This document shows positions 25,591 through 33,412 of a DNA stretch of 64,000 bases, in pieces. Origin of the DNA: Dictyobacter kobayashii (lineage in GTDB: Bacteria > Chloroflexota > Ktedonobacteria > Ktedonobacterales > Ktedonobacteraceae); NCBI RefSeq assembly GCF_003967555.1, contig NZ_BIFS01000001.1, positions 4,092,001 through 4,156,000 of the forward strand, written 5' to 3'. The notes under the pieces were generated by a model, which saw only the letters and a program-made list of their open reading frames with translations, did no database searches and had not been told where the DNA came from. Numbering within the stretch: the first letter of the stretch is position 1; each line of letters begins with the position of its first letter. A program made the position numbers and the translations under genes.

Positions 25591-25921
25591 CGGATTGGAC
25601 CATCCTTTCGCTGTTACCTGTAACTTGCTAATGGCGCAGCAATGCGTCCTATGTCTTCAAACTGGGCGGTAACGTCGAAAGAGCCGGTTTGGCCAAAAGA
25701 AAGCAGGAGGTGCATCTATTAACGTCCCTTTCTACTTACCCACCCACCCATAAAAACATATAAAAGGATTATTATTTTATATTATAGCACAAAATATTGA
25801 AAATAATATAATAGAATTAAATGATTGTTTATACGATGTTTCAAATGTATGACGGTGCTGAAAAGCTATTGAGAAATTCATGGGCCAGGCTGTTTTAGAT
25901 ACGAAACAGACCGAGCTAATG
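25591..25921. other. A/T-rich intergenic stretch
   Basis: Runs of A and T around 25740-25830 with several TATAAT-like boxes, probably the promoter region of the phosphoesterase gene. No gene or repeat seen. Confidence 0.5.
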
Positions 25922-25981
25922 AAACCAGCACGGTGAGGCTGCACGTTGGTCGATCAACGTGCAGCCTCACCGTGCTGGTTT
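25922..25981 (-). terminator. Terminator of the LacI-type gene
   Basis: Perfect 27 bp stem (25922-25948 with 25955-25981), 6 base loop, ending in TTT on the right and AAA on the left. It lies 15 bases past the stop at 25997. Confidence 0.85.
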
Positions 25982-25996
25982 GGACTCTCCATGAGC

Positions 25997-27088
25997 TTAT
26001 GAGATGTTTATCTGCATGCCGGCTGGATTACGAACGGTACTGGAGCGGATGCAGAGCTCAAAGGGCACCTGAATACATTCTGGTTCCTGGGTGCGCGTAC
26101 CTTTAATCCTGCCAATGAGCAAGGAGATCGCCAGGCGGCTAATTTCTTCTTTGGAAGGGGAAATGGTTGATAAGGTCGGATAGGAAAATTGCCCCTCTTC
26201 AACGTTGTCAAAGCCCATAACAGCTATATCTTCAGGGATGCGTAGTCCATTGGCATTAATGACTGAAAGTGCCCCCAGTGCCATCAGATCATTGAAGCAA
26301 AAGACCGCGTCCGGCGGATTGTCCAGCGACAATAAATAACGCATGGCATTGGCTCCATCGGCACGATGCCAGTAGCCACCGCTAATCATCAGGCTTTCAT
26401 CGATCTCCCTATTAACTTCCTGTAATGCCCGCACATAGCCTTTCAAGCGCAGGGAAGGAGCCTGGCTCTGTGTCTCCTGTGCCCCAATAACTGCAATGCG
26501 GCGCTTGCCAAGCTCCAGGAGATGCCTGGTGGCCTGGTAAGCTGCCTGAACGTTATCAATCAGCACATGATCAAAGGGAGCCCCAAATACACGTTCCCCT
26601 AAGAGAACCAGTGGGCCTTTAACCTCTTCTAGCTTGATGTCATCAACGGTAAGGGCCTGTGGATCAAGGATAACGCCATCAATCAGGTGGGGGCGTAAGC
26701 CCTTAATGACACTGAGCTCCTTCTCAAATGAACCATAAGCATAATCAATATAGCGAATCTTTCCATCAGGTTCTGGATCGCGTGGGCCGTAGGTATAGTC
26801 AAGCAGCAACGTATATTTGTATTCTTCCGCTACGCGGGTCATGATATCGCCAATTTCGGTGAAATATGGATTGCGGATATCGGGGATCGCATAAGCCAGT
26901 ACTCCAACCTGGGCTTTGCGTAATTGTCGGGCTGCAATATTGGGTTGATAATGTAATTTTTCGATGGCCTCTAACACCATGGCACGCGTTGCAGGGCTTA
27001 CACGTGCATTGTTCCCATTGATCACATTTGAGACAGTCTTGATTGAAACCCCTGTATAAGCTGCAATATCTTTTAAGTGTACCGTCAT
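25997..27088 (-). CDS. LacI-family transcriptional repressor
   Basis: N-terminal helix-turn-helix with hinge (VHLKDIAAYTGVSIKTVSNVINGN... NIAARQLR) followed by a periplasmic-binding-protein-like sensor (GVLAYAIPDIRNPYFTEIG to AVMGFDNVEEGQFSYPTLSTI), 363 residues from ATG 27088. I prefer this start to the one at 27109 because LacI proteins begin just before the HTH. Divergent from the DeoR-type gene and its sugar cassette; it most likely represses that cassette in response to a sugar or sugar phosphate. Ends in a strong hairpin. Confidence 0.93.
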   Translation of the reverse strand: MTVHLKDIAAYTGVSIKTVSNVINGNNARVSPATRAMVLEAIEKLHYQPNIAARQLRKAQVGVLAYAIPDIRNPYFTEIGDIMTRVAEEYKYTLLLDYTYGPRDPEPDGKIRYIDYAYGSFEKELSVIKGLRPHLIDGVILDPQALTVDDIKLEEVKGPLVLLGERVFGAPFDHVLIDNVQAAYQATRHLLELGKRRIAVIGAQETQSQAPSLRLKGYVRALQEVNREIDESLMISGGYWHRADGANAMRYLLSLDNPPDAVFCFNDLMALGALSVINANGLRIPEDIAVMGFDNVEEGQFSYPTLSTISPSKEEISRLAISLLIGRIKGTRTQEPECIQVPFELCIRSSTVRNPAGMQINIS

Positions 27089-27167
27089 CGTGTCGTTTTT
27101 TTTCCACACTTCTATTTACTGGAGACTCATCAAAGTGAATAGACATATCCTTAAAGGGATCATAACA

Positions 27168-27231
27168 TTGAAAAATAAAGCAAGTCAACGCAGTTATGAC
27201 TTTTTTTGCACCGCCATGAAAATTGATCAAT
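27168..27231 (+). repeat. Direct repeat flanking the sugar cassette, left copy
   Basis: About 65 bases, highly similar to 31631-31706: shared blocks ATCATAAC, GCAAGTCAACGCAGTTATG, CTTTTTTT and AAAATTGATCAAT in the same order and spacing. It lies in the LacI-DeoR intergenic region. It may be a duplicated control region or the scar of cassette insertion. Confidence 0.75.
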
Positions 27232-27434
27232 CTGTTCTTTATGTCAATCCACCCCCTCCCACCGCTCTTTTACTTTTATTTTCGCATCAGCTCACTGATT
27301 ATGATAAATGAAAAAATAAGACCAAGAATTAAAATAAATGAAAAAAATTGACATTAAATGACGGTAATTGTATGATAAATATTGTAGAGTATGAGACAGG
27401 TATTATTTTATTTATGAGAAGAAGGCAGTATTCT

Positions 27435-28175
27435 ATGATCCCTTACGTAAGGCGCGAAAAGCTTCTTGAAATCGTTAGTCAGAAAGAAATTATTTATATC
27501 CCACAGTTGCTTGAATTATTTGAGGATACTTCGGAATCTACCCTGCGTAGAGATTTGAAAATGCTTTCCGACGCAGGATACATCACGTTGCTGCATGGGG
27601 GCGCCGCCAAGCTAAAGCCAGGCTCGACGGTAGATTTGCCCATTGACGATAAATTGACCCTGCATCAGGATAAAAAAGAGAAAATTGCCAGCTATGCCGC
27701 CTCGCTCGTTCATGAGGGCGATGTTATTTTTATGGATGCGAGCACTACCGTCTTGCCAATGATCAATGACCTGAAGGGTAAAAAAATAACCATCGTCACG
27801 GCCAGCGCCAGTCTGCTTAGCATGATAAATGATGAAAACATCACCTGCATCGTGCTGGGTGGGGAACTGGTTATGAAAACAGGTTCCATTGTTGGCTCTA
27901 TGACCGAAAATCAACTGTCTTCCATGTTTTTTGACAAGGCGTTTGTGGGCGCAAATGGCTTCTCTCAACAGGGCGGCGTAAATACTCCTGATTATAGAGA
28001 AGCCAGCAAAAAGCAACTTGTGCGGCAGAACAGCAAAGAAATGTATCTGCTAATGGATAGCTCTAAGGCGGAGGTGACCACGTTTTGTAGGGTTTTCGAC
28101 CTCCATGAATGCGCTATTATTACCGATGCGTATCACGAACTGCTGGAAAATTTTTTGAGCTATACGGTTGTATAG
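27435..28175 (+). CDS. DeoR-family transcriptional regulator
   Basis: Sugar-phosphate-responsive repressor, 246 residues. N-terminal winged helix (RREKLLEIVSQKEIIYIPQL... STLRRDLKMLSDAGYITLLHGGA) and the DeoRC sensor (KEKIASYAASLVHEGDVIFMDASTT, then IVLGGEL and KAFVGANGF). ATG 27435 is chosen: it has AGAAGG upstream and fits the family N-terminus; earlier starts add 29 unrelated residues. First gene of a four-gene plus-strand unit (kinase, GH9-like hydrolase, aldolase) and probably its autoregulator; a phosphorylated sugar made by the kinase is the expected inducer. Confidence 0.92.
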   Translation: MIPYVRREKLLEIVSQKEIIYIPQLLELFEDTSESTLRRDLKMLSDAGYITLLHGGAAKLKPGSTVDLPIDDKLTLHQDKKEKIASYAASLVHEGDVIFMDASTTVLPMINDLKGKKITIVTASASLLSMINDENITCIVLGGELVMKTGSIVGSMTENQLSSMFFDKAFVGANGFSQQGGVNTPDYREASKKQLVRQNSKEMYLLMDSSKAEVTTFCRVFDLHECAIITDAYHELLENFLSYTVV

Positions 28176-28211
28176 AAGAAAATGAGTAAGCCGATATTGG
28201 GAGAGTTCAGC

Positions 28212-29138
28212 ATGAAGAAGATCTGTGTGATAGGAAGTTTCAACATAGATATCATTACCACTACTGAGCGCCTGCCTAAAGTGGGCGAAACAGTGTTTAG
28301 CAATACCTTTGACCTCTTTGTGGGCGGCGGGAAAGGCGGCAATCAAGCGATCGCTCTGGGGAAGCTTGGTGCTGATGTCAGGATGGTAGGCAAACTGGGT
28401 GACCGCTTCTATGGACCTGGATATCTGGATGTGCTCAAAGATAATCAGGTGCAATGCGATACGGTAGAAATCGAAAAAGATATGTTCCCGGGAACAGCGG
28501 TTGTGGCTGTCGATAAAAATGGCGATAACCTGTTATTTGTCTACTCGGGTGCCAATGAGAAGGTGGATATCTCATTTATTGATCGCCATTGGGCGGCCAT
28601 TGCCGCCTGTGATATCTTTCTTTTCCAACTGGAAATCCCCCTGCAAACGAATCTATATGCCATGAAGAAGTTGAAAGAATTAAAGAAGACTATTATTCTC
28701 GATCCGGCTCCCGCAACCTACTATCGCGAGGAGATGCTGCAATATGTAGATTATGTGACCCCCAATGAGACTGAGTTGGAAATGCTTACCGGCATAGCGC
28801 TACAACATAGTGAAGATTTTGCCGTGGCTTCTCAGGGCCTGATGGAAAAAGGTGCAAAAGTCGTTATTGCCAAGGCTGGCAAAAGCGGAGCCTATCTTTG
28901 TACGCCTGCTAGCTTTGTACATATCGAGGGCTATGCTGTCAATGCCGTCGACACTACTGCCGCGGGGGATTCATTTAATGCTGGTTTCGCCTATGCCCTG
29001 GCACAAGGGAAAAATGCGATCGATAGTGTAAGGTTTGCCAATGCTGTGGCCGCTATCTCAACGACTGCAGTCGGCGCCCAGAACGCTATGCCTGCACTGG
29101 AGCAGGTGGATGCATTCTTATCAATGCAACAATCCTAG
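28212..29138 (+). CDS. PfkB-family sugar kinase (ribokinase/deoxyribokinase-like)
   Basis: ATP-dependent carbohydrate kinase, 308 residues. N-terminal substrate signature VGGGKGGNQAIALGKLGA (37-54) and C-terminal DTTAAGDSFNAGFAYALA (247-264), with catalytic base D253; the usual G in DTxGAGD is A here. NVDI-type start (GSFNIDIITTTERLPKVGE) is ribokinase-like. Adjacent DeoC-type aldolase suggests the phosphorylated product is a 2-deoxy or related pentose phosphate. ATG 28212 is preceded by GGGAGAG; the ATG at 28182 lacks a site. Same operon as the DeoR gene. Confidence 0.92.
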   Translation: MKKICVIGSFNIDIITTTERLPKVGETVFSNTFDLFVGGGKGGNQAIALGKLGADVRMVGKLGDRFYGPGYLDVLKDNQVQCDTVEIEKDMFPGTAVVAVDKNGDNLLFVYSGANEKVDISFIDRHWAAIAACDIFLFQLEIPLQTNLYAMKKLKELKKTIILDPAPATYYREEMLQYVDYVTPNETELEMLTGIALQHSEDFAVASQGLMEKGAKVVIAKAGKSGAYLCTPASFVHIEGYAVNAVDTTAAGDSFNAGFAYALAQGKNAIDSVRFANAVAAISTTAVGAQNAMPALEQVDAFLSMQQS

Positions 29139-29186
29139 CGTGTAGCGCGAAATTATGTACAGTTTCAGTAAAAGGGGAGAGTAGAC

Positions 29187-30871
29187 ATGGATGTTACAGG
29201 CTTGCTCTATTCACAAATTGGTTACGACCTGAAAGATCCCATGCGGGCGTTGATACGCAGCACAAATCCGGACTATGTGCCAGAGGACGCTCTCTTTGAA
29301 GTCATCGATCATGTTACCGGCAAGATTGTGCTGCAAAAAGAGGTCAGGTATTGGGGGAGCTCTGGAAGAGTTCATGGTGGGAACTGGATTTTTCAGAGCT
29401 AGATCGCGAGGGTGAATACAATATTTGCGTAAAAGTTGGTGCGCGGGAGCTATGCAAAAGTGAGGCCATTAAAGTCGCAAGAAATCTCTTGTGGGATGAG
29501 ACGATCGAGGTGGTTGCGCTTGAGCAAATGGAGGCACGGGCGCGCCTGGCGCGCAATAACAGGGGGTGGAAAGATTGTGGCTCGGATTGGCGTGAGGTAA
29601 ATAGCCATGCCACCTGCGTCATTGGACTGTGCGATTTGATGAACACAGGCTATCGCTGGCTGACCGCCAGTGATGTTGAAAGGCTGGCAAAGCAACTGCT
29701 GGTTGGCTGTGATTATATCGCATCCTGCCAGGACAAGGCGGCACGGATAGGCTTTGCAGAAGGGGCCATCGTACACGAGATTCCCAATCATATGCTTGTT
29801 GTGCCGGGGGATGTGGCGCAATGTGTGGTAGCGTTGGCGCGTACCTCAAGACTTATTACCGAGCATTATCCTGATCGAAGCGATGAGTATCTTGAGCGGG
29901 CGACTTCTGCTTATGAGTATCTGCTGGATCAAGCACAGCCTATGGGACGGGAAGGTTTCTCTCATCTCAATCATGGTGCCCCTGCCCATTTCAACGTGCC
30001 CAACGAATGGATGACAAGGGATTTATTGATGATGATATGGGGTGGTATTGAACTCTGGGCTGCAGGTAAAACACAGTATAAAGACTCTGTCGTTCGGATG
30101 GCCCGGCAGGTACTACAGAGACAGGTACCAAAGGATCAGCCCGAAGGGGATTTCTATGGCCATTTCTATACTTTCGATCATTGTGACTTTACCGAAAAGG
30201 CAAATATTCACCATCATGTCGGCCATGATACCGGGGGAACCTTTCCCAACTATATTATAGGGCTGATCGAAATGACGAAAAGATGGTATGACCATCCAGA
30301 TGCGCCTTTATGGCATGAGATCATCAGGAATTTTGCCTATGGATATTTCCTTCCAGCTTGTAGCCAGAATCCTTTCTATCTTTTGCCAGAGGGCTATTTC
30401 AAAGATCAAGGACTACTGGTTTTTTGTGGACCATGGCATGGTATCAATACCTCTCTGGCTTTTGCATCTACTATCGCAACGAAGCTGGAAGCATATACGG
30501 GAGACCGCTCATTCAGAAATATTGCCGTCGGTAACATCCAGTGGATCGCTGGACTGCATGCGGGGATAACCCGGCGCTCCTTCGATGGCTGTACTTTTTG
30601 GCGCGATGACATAGAGCCTGGCATTGCTCTCTCTTATAGTCAGATCTATGGTATCGGTACCCGGTATACAGGCTGTTGGACAGATATTAAAGGCAGTATC
30701 CCCAATGGCTTCTCGGTCAATCCACAATTTAAATTGGTCGTAGAGCCAACGCAGGAGGCTGATGGCCCATGGTTATTTACCGATGAAGACTGGATTCCGC
30801 ATGGCGCCGGTTGGGTGAGCGCCCTCACTACCCTGAGAGAAAACAAGATATACGCTGATGGCTTGCTGTAA
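29187..30871 (+). CDS. Cytoplasmic GH9-like (CelD_N + six-hairpin) glycoside hydrolase, frameshifted
   Basis: The N-terminal 85 residues resemble the cellulase N-terminal Ig-like domain (LLYSQIGYDLKDPMRALI), and the rest an (alpha/alpha)6 barrel of GH9 type, where the usual HDAGD motif reads GWKDCGSDWREVNSH. Other conserved-looking blocks are NVPNEWMTRDLLMM, HDTGGTFPNYIIGLIEM and the Trp/Asp-rich end. No signal peptide, so it acts on imported glycosides. The frame breaks after 29350; one extra G in the G5 run at 29353-29357 restores YWGELWKSSWWELDF, giving about 562 residues. GGGGAGA sets ATG 29187. Between a sugar kinase and an aldolase, it probably releases the sugar they consume. Confidence 0.75.
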
Positions 30872-30909
30872 TAGATAATTATTCTTTTCCAGGAGATAAA
30901 GAGGTTTTT

Positions 30910-31611
30910 ATGAGTCAGATACATGTTAATCGCTATCTTGATCATGCAGTTTTGAAACCTGAAATGCCGCGCGGTGAAGTTATCGATGCGATCAAATTGG
31001 GAATAGAGTACAAGGTGAGAACGGTCTGTGTCAGACCATGCGATATCGAACTTGCCATTGAGATGTGCGAAGGTACAGAGACCGCCGTATGTTGTGTGCT
31101 GGGATTTCCGCATGGCGTCGTACCTGGCGCTATTAAAGCAGAGGAAGCGAAGCTGTATGTCAAATTGGGTGTAAAAGAGATTGATATGGTGGTTAACTAC
31201 AGCTATATCCGGTCCGCTCTCTGGGCAGAAGTAGAAAAAGATATCAAAGCTGTATACAACATTACAAGTGTAGCAGGGGTTGTGCTCAAGGTCATACTTG
31301 AAACCAGCATGCTCACATTAGATGAGATCAGGAGGGCCACCGAGATCGCCCTGCGGGTGGGAGCGGATTTCGTCAAAACCTCCACTGGCTTTAATGGTTC
31401 GGGGGCAACGGAAGAGGCGGTTACCGCCATGCTGGAAGCAGGGCAGCGAAAAATCAAGGTCAAAGCATCTGGAGGCGTTAGAGATACCAAAAGAGCTATG
31501 ATGTTTATTGAAATGGGTTGTCAAAGATTGGGCGTCAATTATACATCTACCGCCGCGATTTGCGCTGGCAGTATAGTCGATAGCACGAACAAACAAGAGC
31601 ATGAGTACTAA
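30910..31611 (+). CDS. deoC: Deoxyribose-phosphate aldolase-type enzyme
   Basis: Class I aldolase, 233 residues, that cleaves 2-deoxyribose 5-phosphate (or a close analogue) to glyceraldehyde 3-phosphate and acetaldehyde. Key residues are in place: D92 in EIDMVVN, Schiff-base K156 in VKTSTGFNGSGAT, and K185 in VKASGGVRD. LDHAVLKPE at the start is the usual LDHTxLKP. The sequence is a diverged member, so a branched or other deoxy sugar phosphate is possible. Last gene of the cassette. AAGAGG precedes the ATG. Confidence 0.93.
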   Translation: MSQIHVNRYLDHAVLKPEMPRGEVIDAIKLGIEYKVRTVCVRPCDIELAIEMCEGTETAVCCVLGFPHGVVPGAIKAEEAKLYVKLGVKEIDMVVNYSYIRSALWAEVEKDIKAVYNITSVAGVVLKVILETSMLTLDEIRRATEIALRVGADFVKTSTGFNGSGATEEAVTAMLEAGQRKIKVKASGGVRDTKRAMMFIEMGCQRLGVNYTSTAAICAGSIVDSTNKQEHEY

Positions 31612-31630
31612 CGAGAAATTTATTGTCCAG

Positions 31631-31706
31631 GGCAATCATAACGTTGAAAGATAACGCAAGTCAACGCAGTTATGGCTTTTTTTGTGTAATCATAAAAATT
31701 GATCAA
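31631..31706 (+). repeat. Direct repeat flanking the sugar cassette, right copy
   Basis: Counterpart of 27168-27231, beginning 20 bases past the aldolase stop and ending just before the -35 box of the second tRNA-Asp gene. The CTTTTTTT block could also act as a weak terminator. Confidence 0.75.
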
Positions 31707-31714
31707 TAAAAGGG

Positions 31715-31743
31715 TTGACAGGATGAGCCTGTTTTGATATTAT
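31715..31743 (+). promoter_or_regulatory. Promoter of tRNA-Asp copy 2
   Basis: TTGACA (31715-31720), 17 bases, TATTAT (31738-31743), then TCTATTCACGCGAG exactly as in copy 1. Confidence 0.9.
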
Positions 31744-31789
31744 CTATTCACGCGAGCGGTACTGAAAAGTACGGTAAGCGTGGAAGAAT

Positions 31790-31863
31790 GGAGCCGTGGT
31801 GTAGTGGCCTAACATGTCTGCCTGTCACGCAGAAGACCGCGGGTTCGAATCCCGTCGGTTCCG
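31790..31863 (+). tRNA. tRNA-Asp (GTC), copy 2
   Basis: Same cloverleaf as copy 1 with one base changed in the variable loop (C for T). Here the CCA end is encoded at 31864-31866. Followed by its own terminator. Confidence 0.97.
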
Positions 31864-31874
31864 CCAATTCTCCG

Positions 31875-31904
31875 AAAAGCACATCTTTTCAATGGTGTGC
31901 TTTT
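31875..31904 (+). terminator. Terminator of tRNA-Asp copy 2
   Basis: Arms AAAAGCACA (31875-31883) and TGTGCTTTT (31896-31904) followed by more T. Confidence 0.8.
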
Positions 31905-31934
31905 TTTGTTGCCTTGAAGCAGTCACGCATAAGC

Positions 31935-32000
31935 AACCGAAGAAGACAGCGGGCCCGACCAGATCATCAAGTCTGGTCGGGCCCGCTGTCTTCTTCGGTT
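31935..32000 (-). terminator. Terminator of the aldo/keto reductase gene
   Basis: Perfect 29 bp stem (31935-31963 with 31972-32000), 8 base loop. It lies just past the restored stop codon at 32012. Confidence 0.8.
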
Positions 32001-32011
32001 AAGGGTGCTGT

Positions 32012-32982
32012 CTACCAGGCGTAGGCTTCAGGAGCCTGTCCACCAGGGCCGGGGAAGATCTCATCCAACTGCTTCAAGGTCTCATCACTCAGATGAAGGT
32101 CGAGTACACGCATGGTGCCATCCAACTGCTCGATGGTACGTGGTCCAATAATGGGGCCGTAACCACTGGATTGCTGTGCAACCAGGCCAGGGCTACATGG
32201 GCTGGCTCCGCGTCAAGGGTAGCACAGAGCTTCTCATAGGCCTCTAGTTTCGAGCGATTTTTCTCGATATTCTTCTGCATATTGGCATCGCCGCGGCGGC
32301 CTTCAGAGGTCTTTTGTAGTGCTCCACCCAGGAGTCCACCTGACAAGGGGCTCCATGGGATGATGCCCAGTCCATACTCTTTACAAACCGGGATTACTTC
32401 TAGCTCAATCATACGCGCATTCAGGTTGTAGAGACTCTGCTCTGAAACCAGACCCAGGAAATGACGATTTTTGGCGATCTCATTGGCTTGTGTGATATTC
32501 CAACCAGCAAAGTTACTACTGCCAATATAAGTGACTTTGCCTTCTCTCACCAGTTGCTCCATGGCCTGCCAGATCTCCTCCCAGGGGGTCTGACGATCGA
32601 TATGGTGCATCTGATAGAGATCGATATGATCGGTTTTCAGGCGGCGCAGGCTGGCCTCACAGGCCTGGCGAATATGGCGCGCGGATAGTCGAGAATCGTT
32701 GGGCCACTCACCCATATCCCCATATACTTTGGTCGCCAGCACAACTTTTTCACGACGACCGCCACCCTGGGCAAACCAGCGACCGAGAATCTGCTCGGTT
32801 ACGCCCTCGCCCTTCTTCCCACCATAAACATTAGCTGTATCAAAGAAATTTATTCCATGTTCCAATGCCCGATCCATAATCGCAAAGCTATCAGCTTCAC
32901 TGGCCTGAGGCCCAAAGTTCATTGTGCCAAGGCAGAAGCGGCTAACTTTCAGACCGGTACGGCCAAGATATGTATATTCCAC
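32012..32982 (-). CDS. Aldo/keto reductase, frameshifted near the C-terminus
   Basis: NADPH-dependent TIM-barrel oxidoreductase. Catalytic tetrad segments are present: FFDTANVYGG (Asp and Tyr), LATKVYG (Lys) and LYQMHHID (His), plus the coenzyme site SPLSGGLLGG. The uninterrupted frame ends at 32089 in nonsense (LLDHVPSSSW). One extra base in the G4 run at 32152-32155 (C run on the coding strand) restores PIIGPRTIEQLDGTMRVLDL and the normal ending down to the stop at 32012, about 323 residues. GTG 32982 is chosen as start (MEYTYLGRTGLKVS-type beginning, AAAGAGG upstream). Substrate unknown. Confidence 0.85.
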
Positions 32983-33201
32983 GAAAACCTCTTTCTTTGA
33001 AAATATTACAGTAAAATTGTGAAGATACTCTACTTTCTCGGTGATCCCCACTTTCTGTATAACCCATGGCTGGCTCCCAATATTCCCAAAAAGACAACGT
33101 TTTCTATGAATTTAAGACATTTTCAGAATGTGTCTTACCCCCAGCATCATGGGGAAGCGTGCCACTCTTGTGTGGACGTGCGCATGCGCGCCTGAGTTTT
33201 T

Positions 33202-33312
33202 TCTTGTGTGGTGCAAAAGCGCGCTGGGCGCGCTTTTGCACCACACAAGAAGACTTCTTGAGCGCCTTTGGTGCTCAAAATCAGGCGTGACGAGCGCAAA
33301 GATCATGAGGAT
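33202..33312. repeat. Family B arrowhead repeat, copy 1
   Basis: A 23 bp perfect palindrome (33202-33224 with 33228-33250, 3 base loop) plus a 60 base tail containing GAGCGCCTTTGGTGCTC and GATCATGAGG. The complement of this whole unit matches 54681-54796 block by block. Confidence 0.75.
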
Positions 33313-33340
33313 AAGACATATTCTCAGAAAATGCTGCTAG

Positions 33341-33394
33341 ATAATAAAAGATCCGGGACCGCGGTTTTATTCGCGATCCCGGATCTTTTATTAT
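33341..33394 (-). terminator. Terminator of the CYP102 gene
   Basis: 23 base arms (33341-33363, 33372-33394) with one G-T pair, loop of 8, A/T tracts at both ends. It lies 20 bases past the stop at 33413. Confidence 0.85.
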
Positions 33395-33412
33395 TTTTGA
33401 TTATGGATGTGC

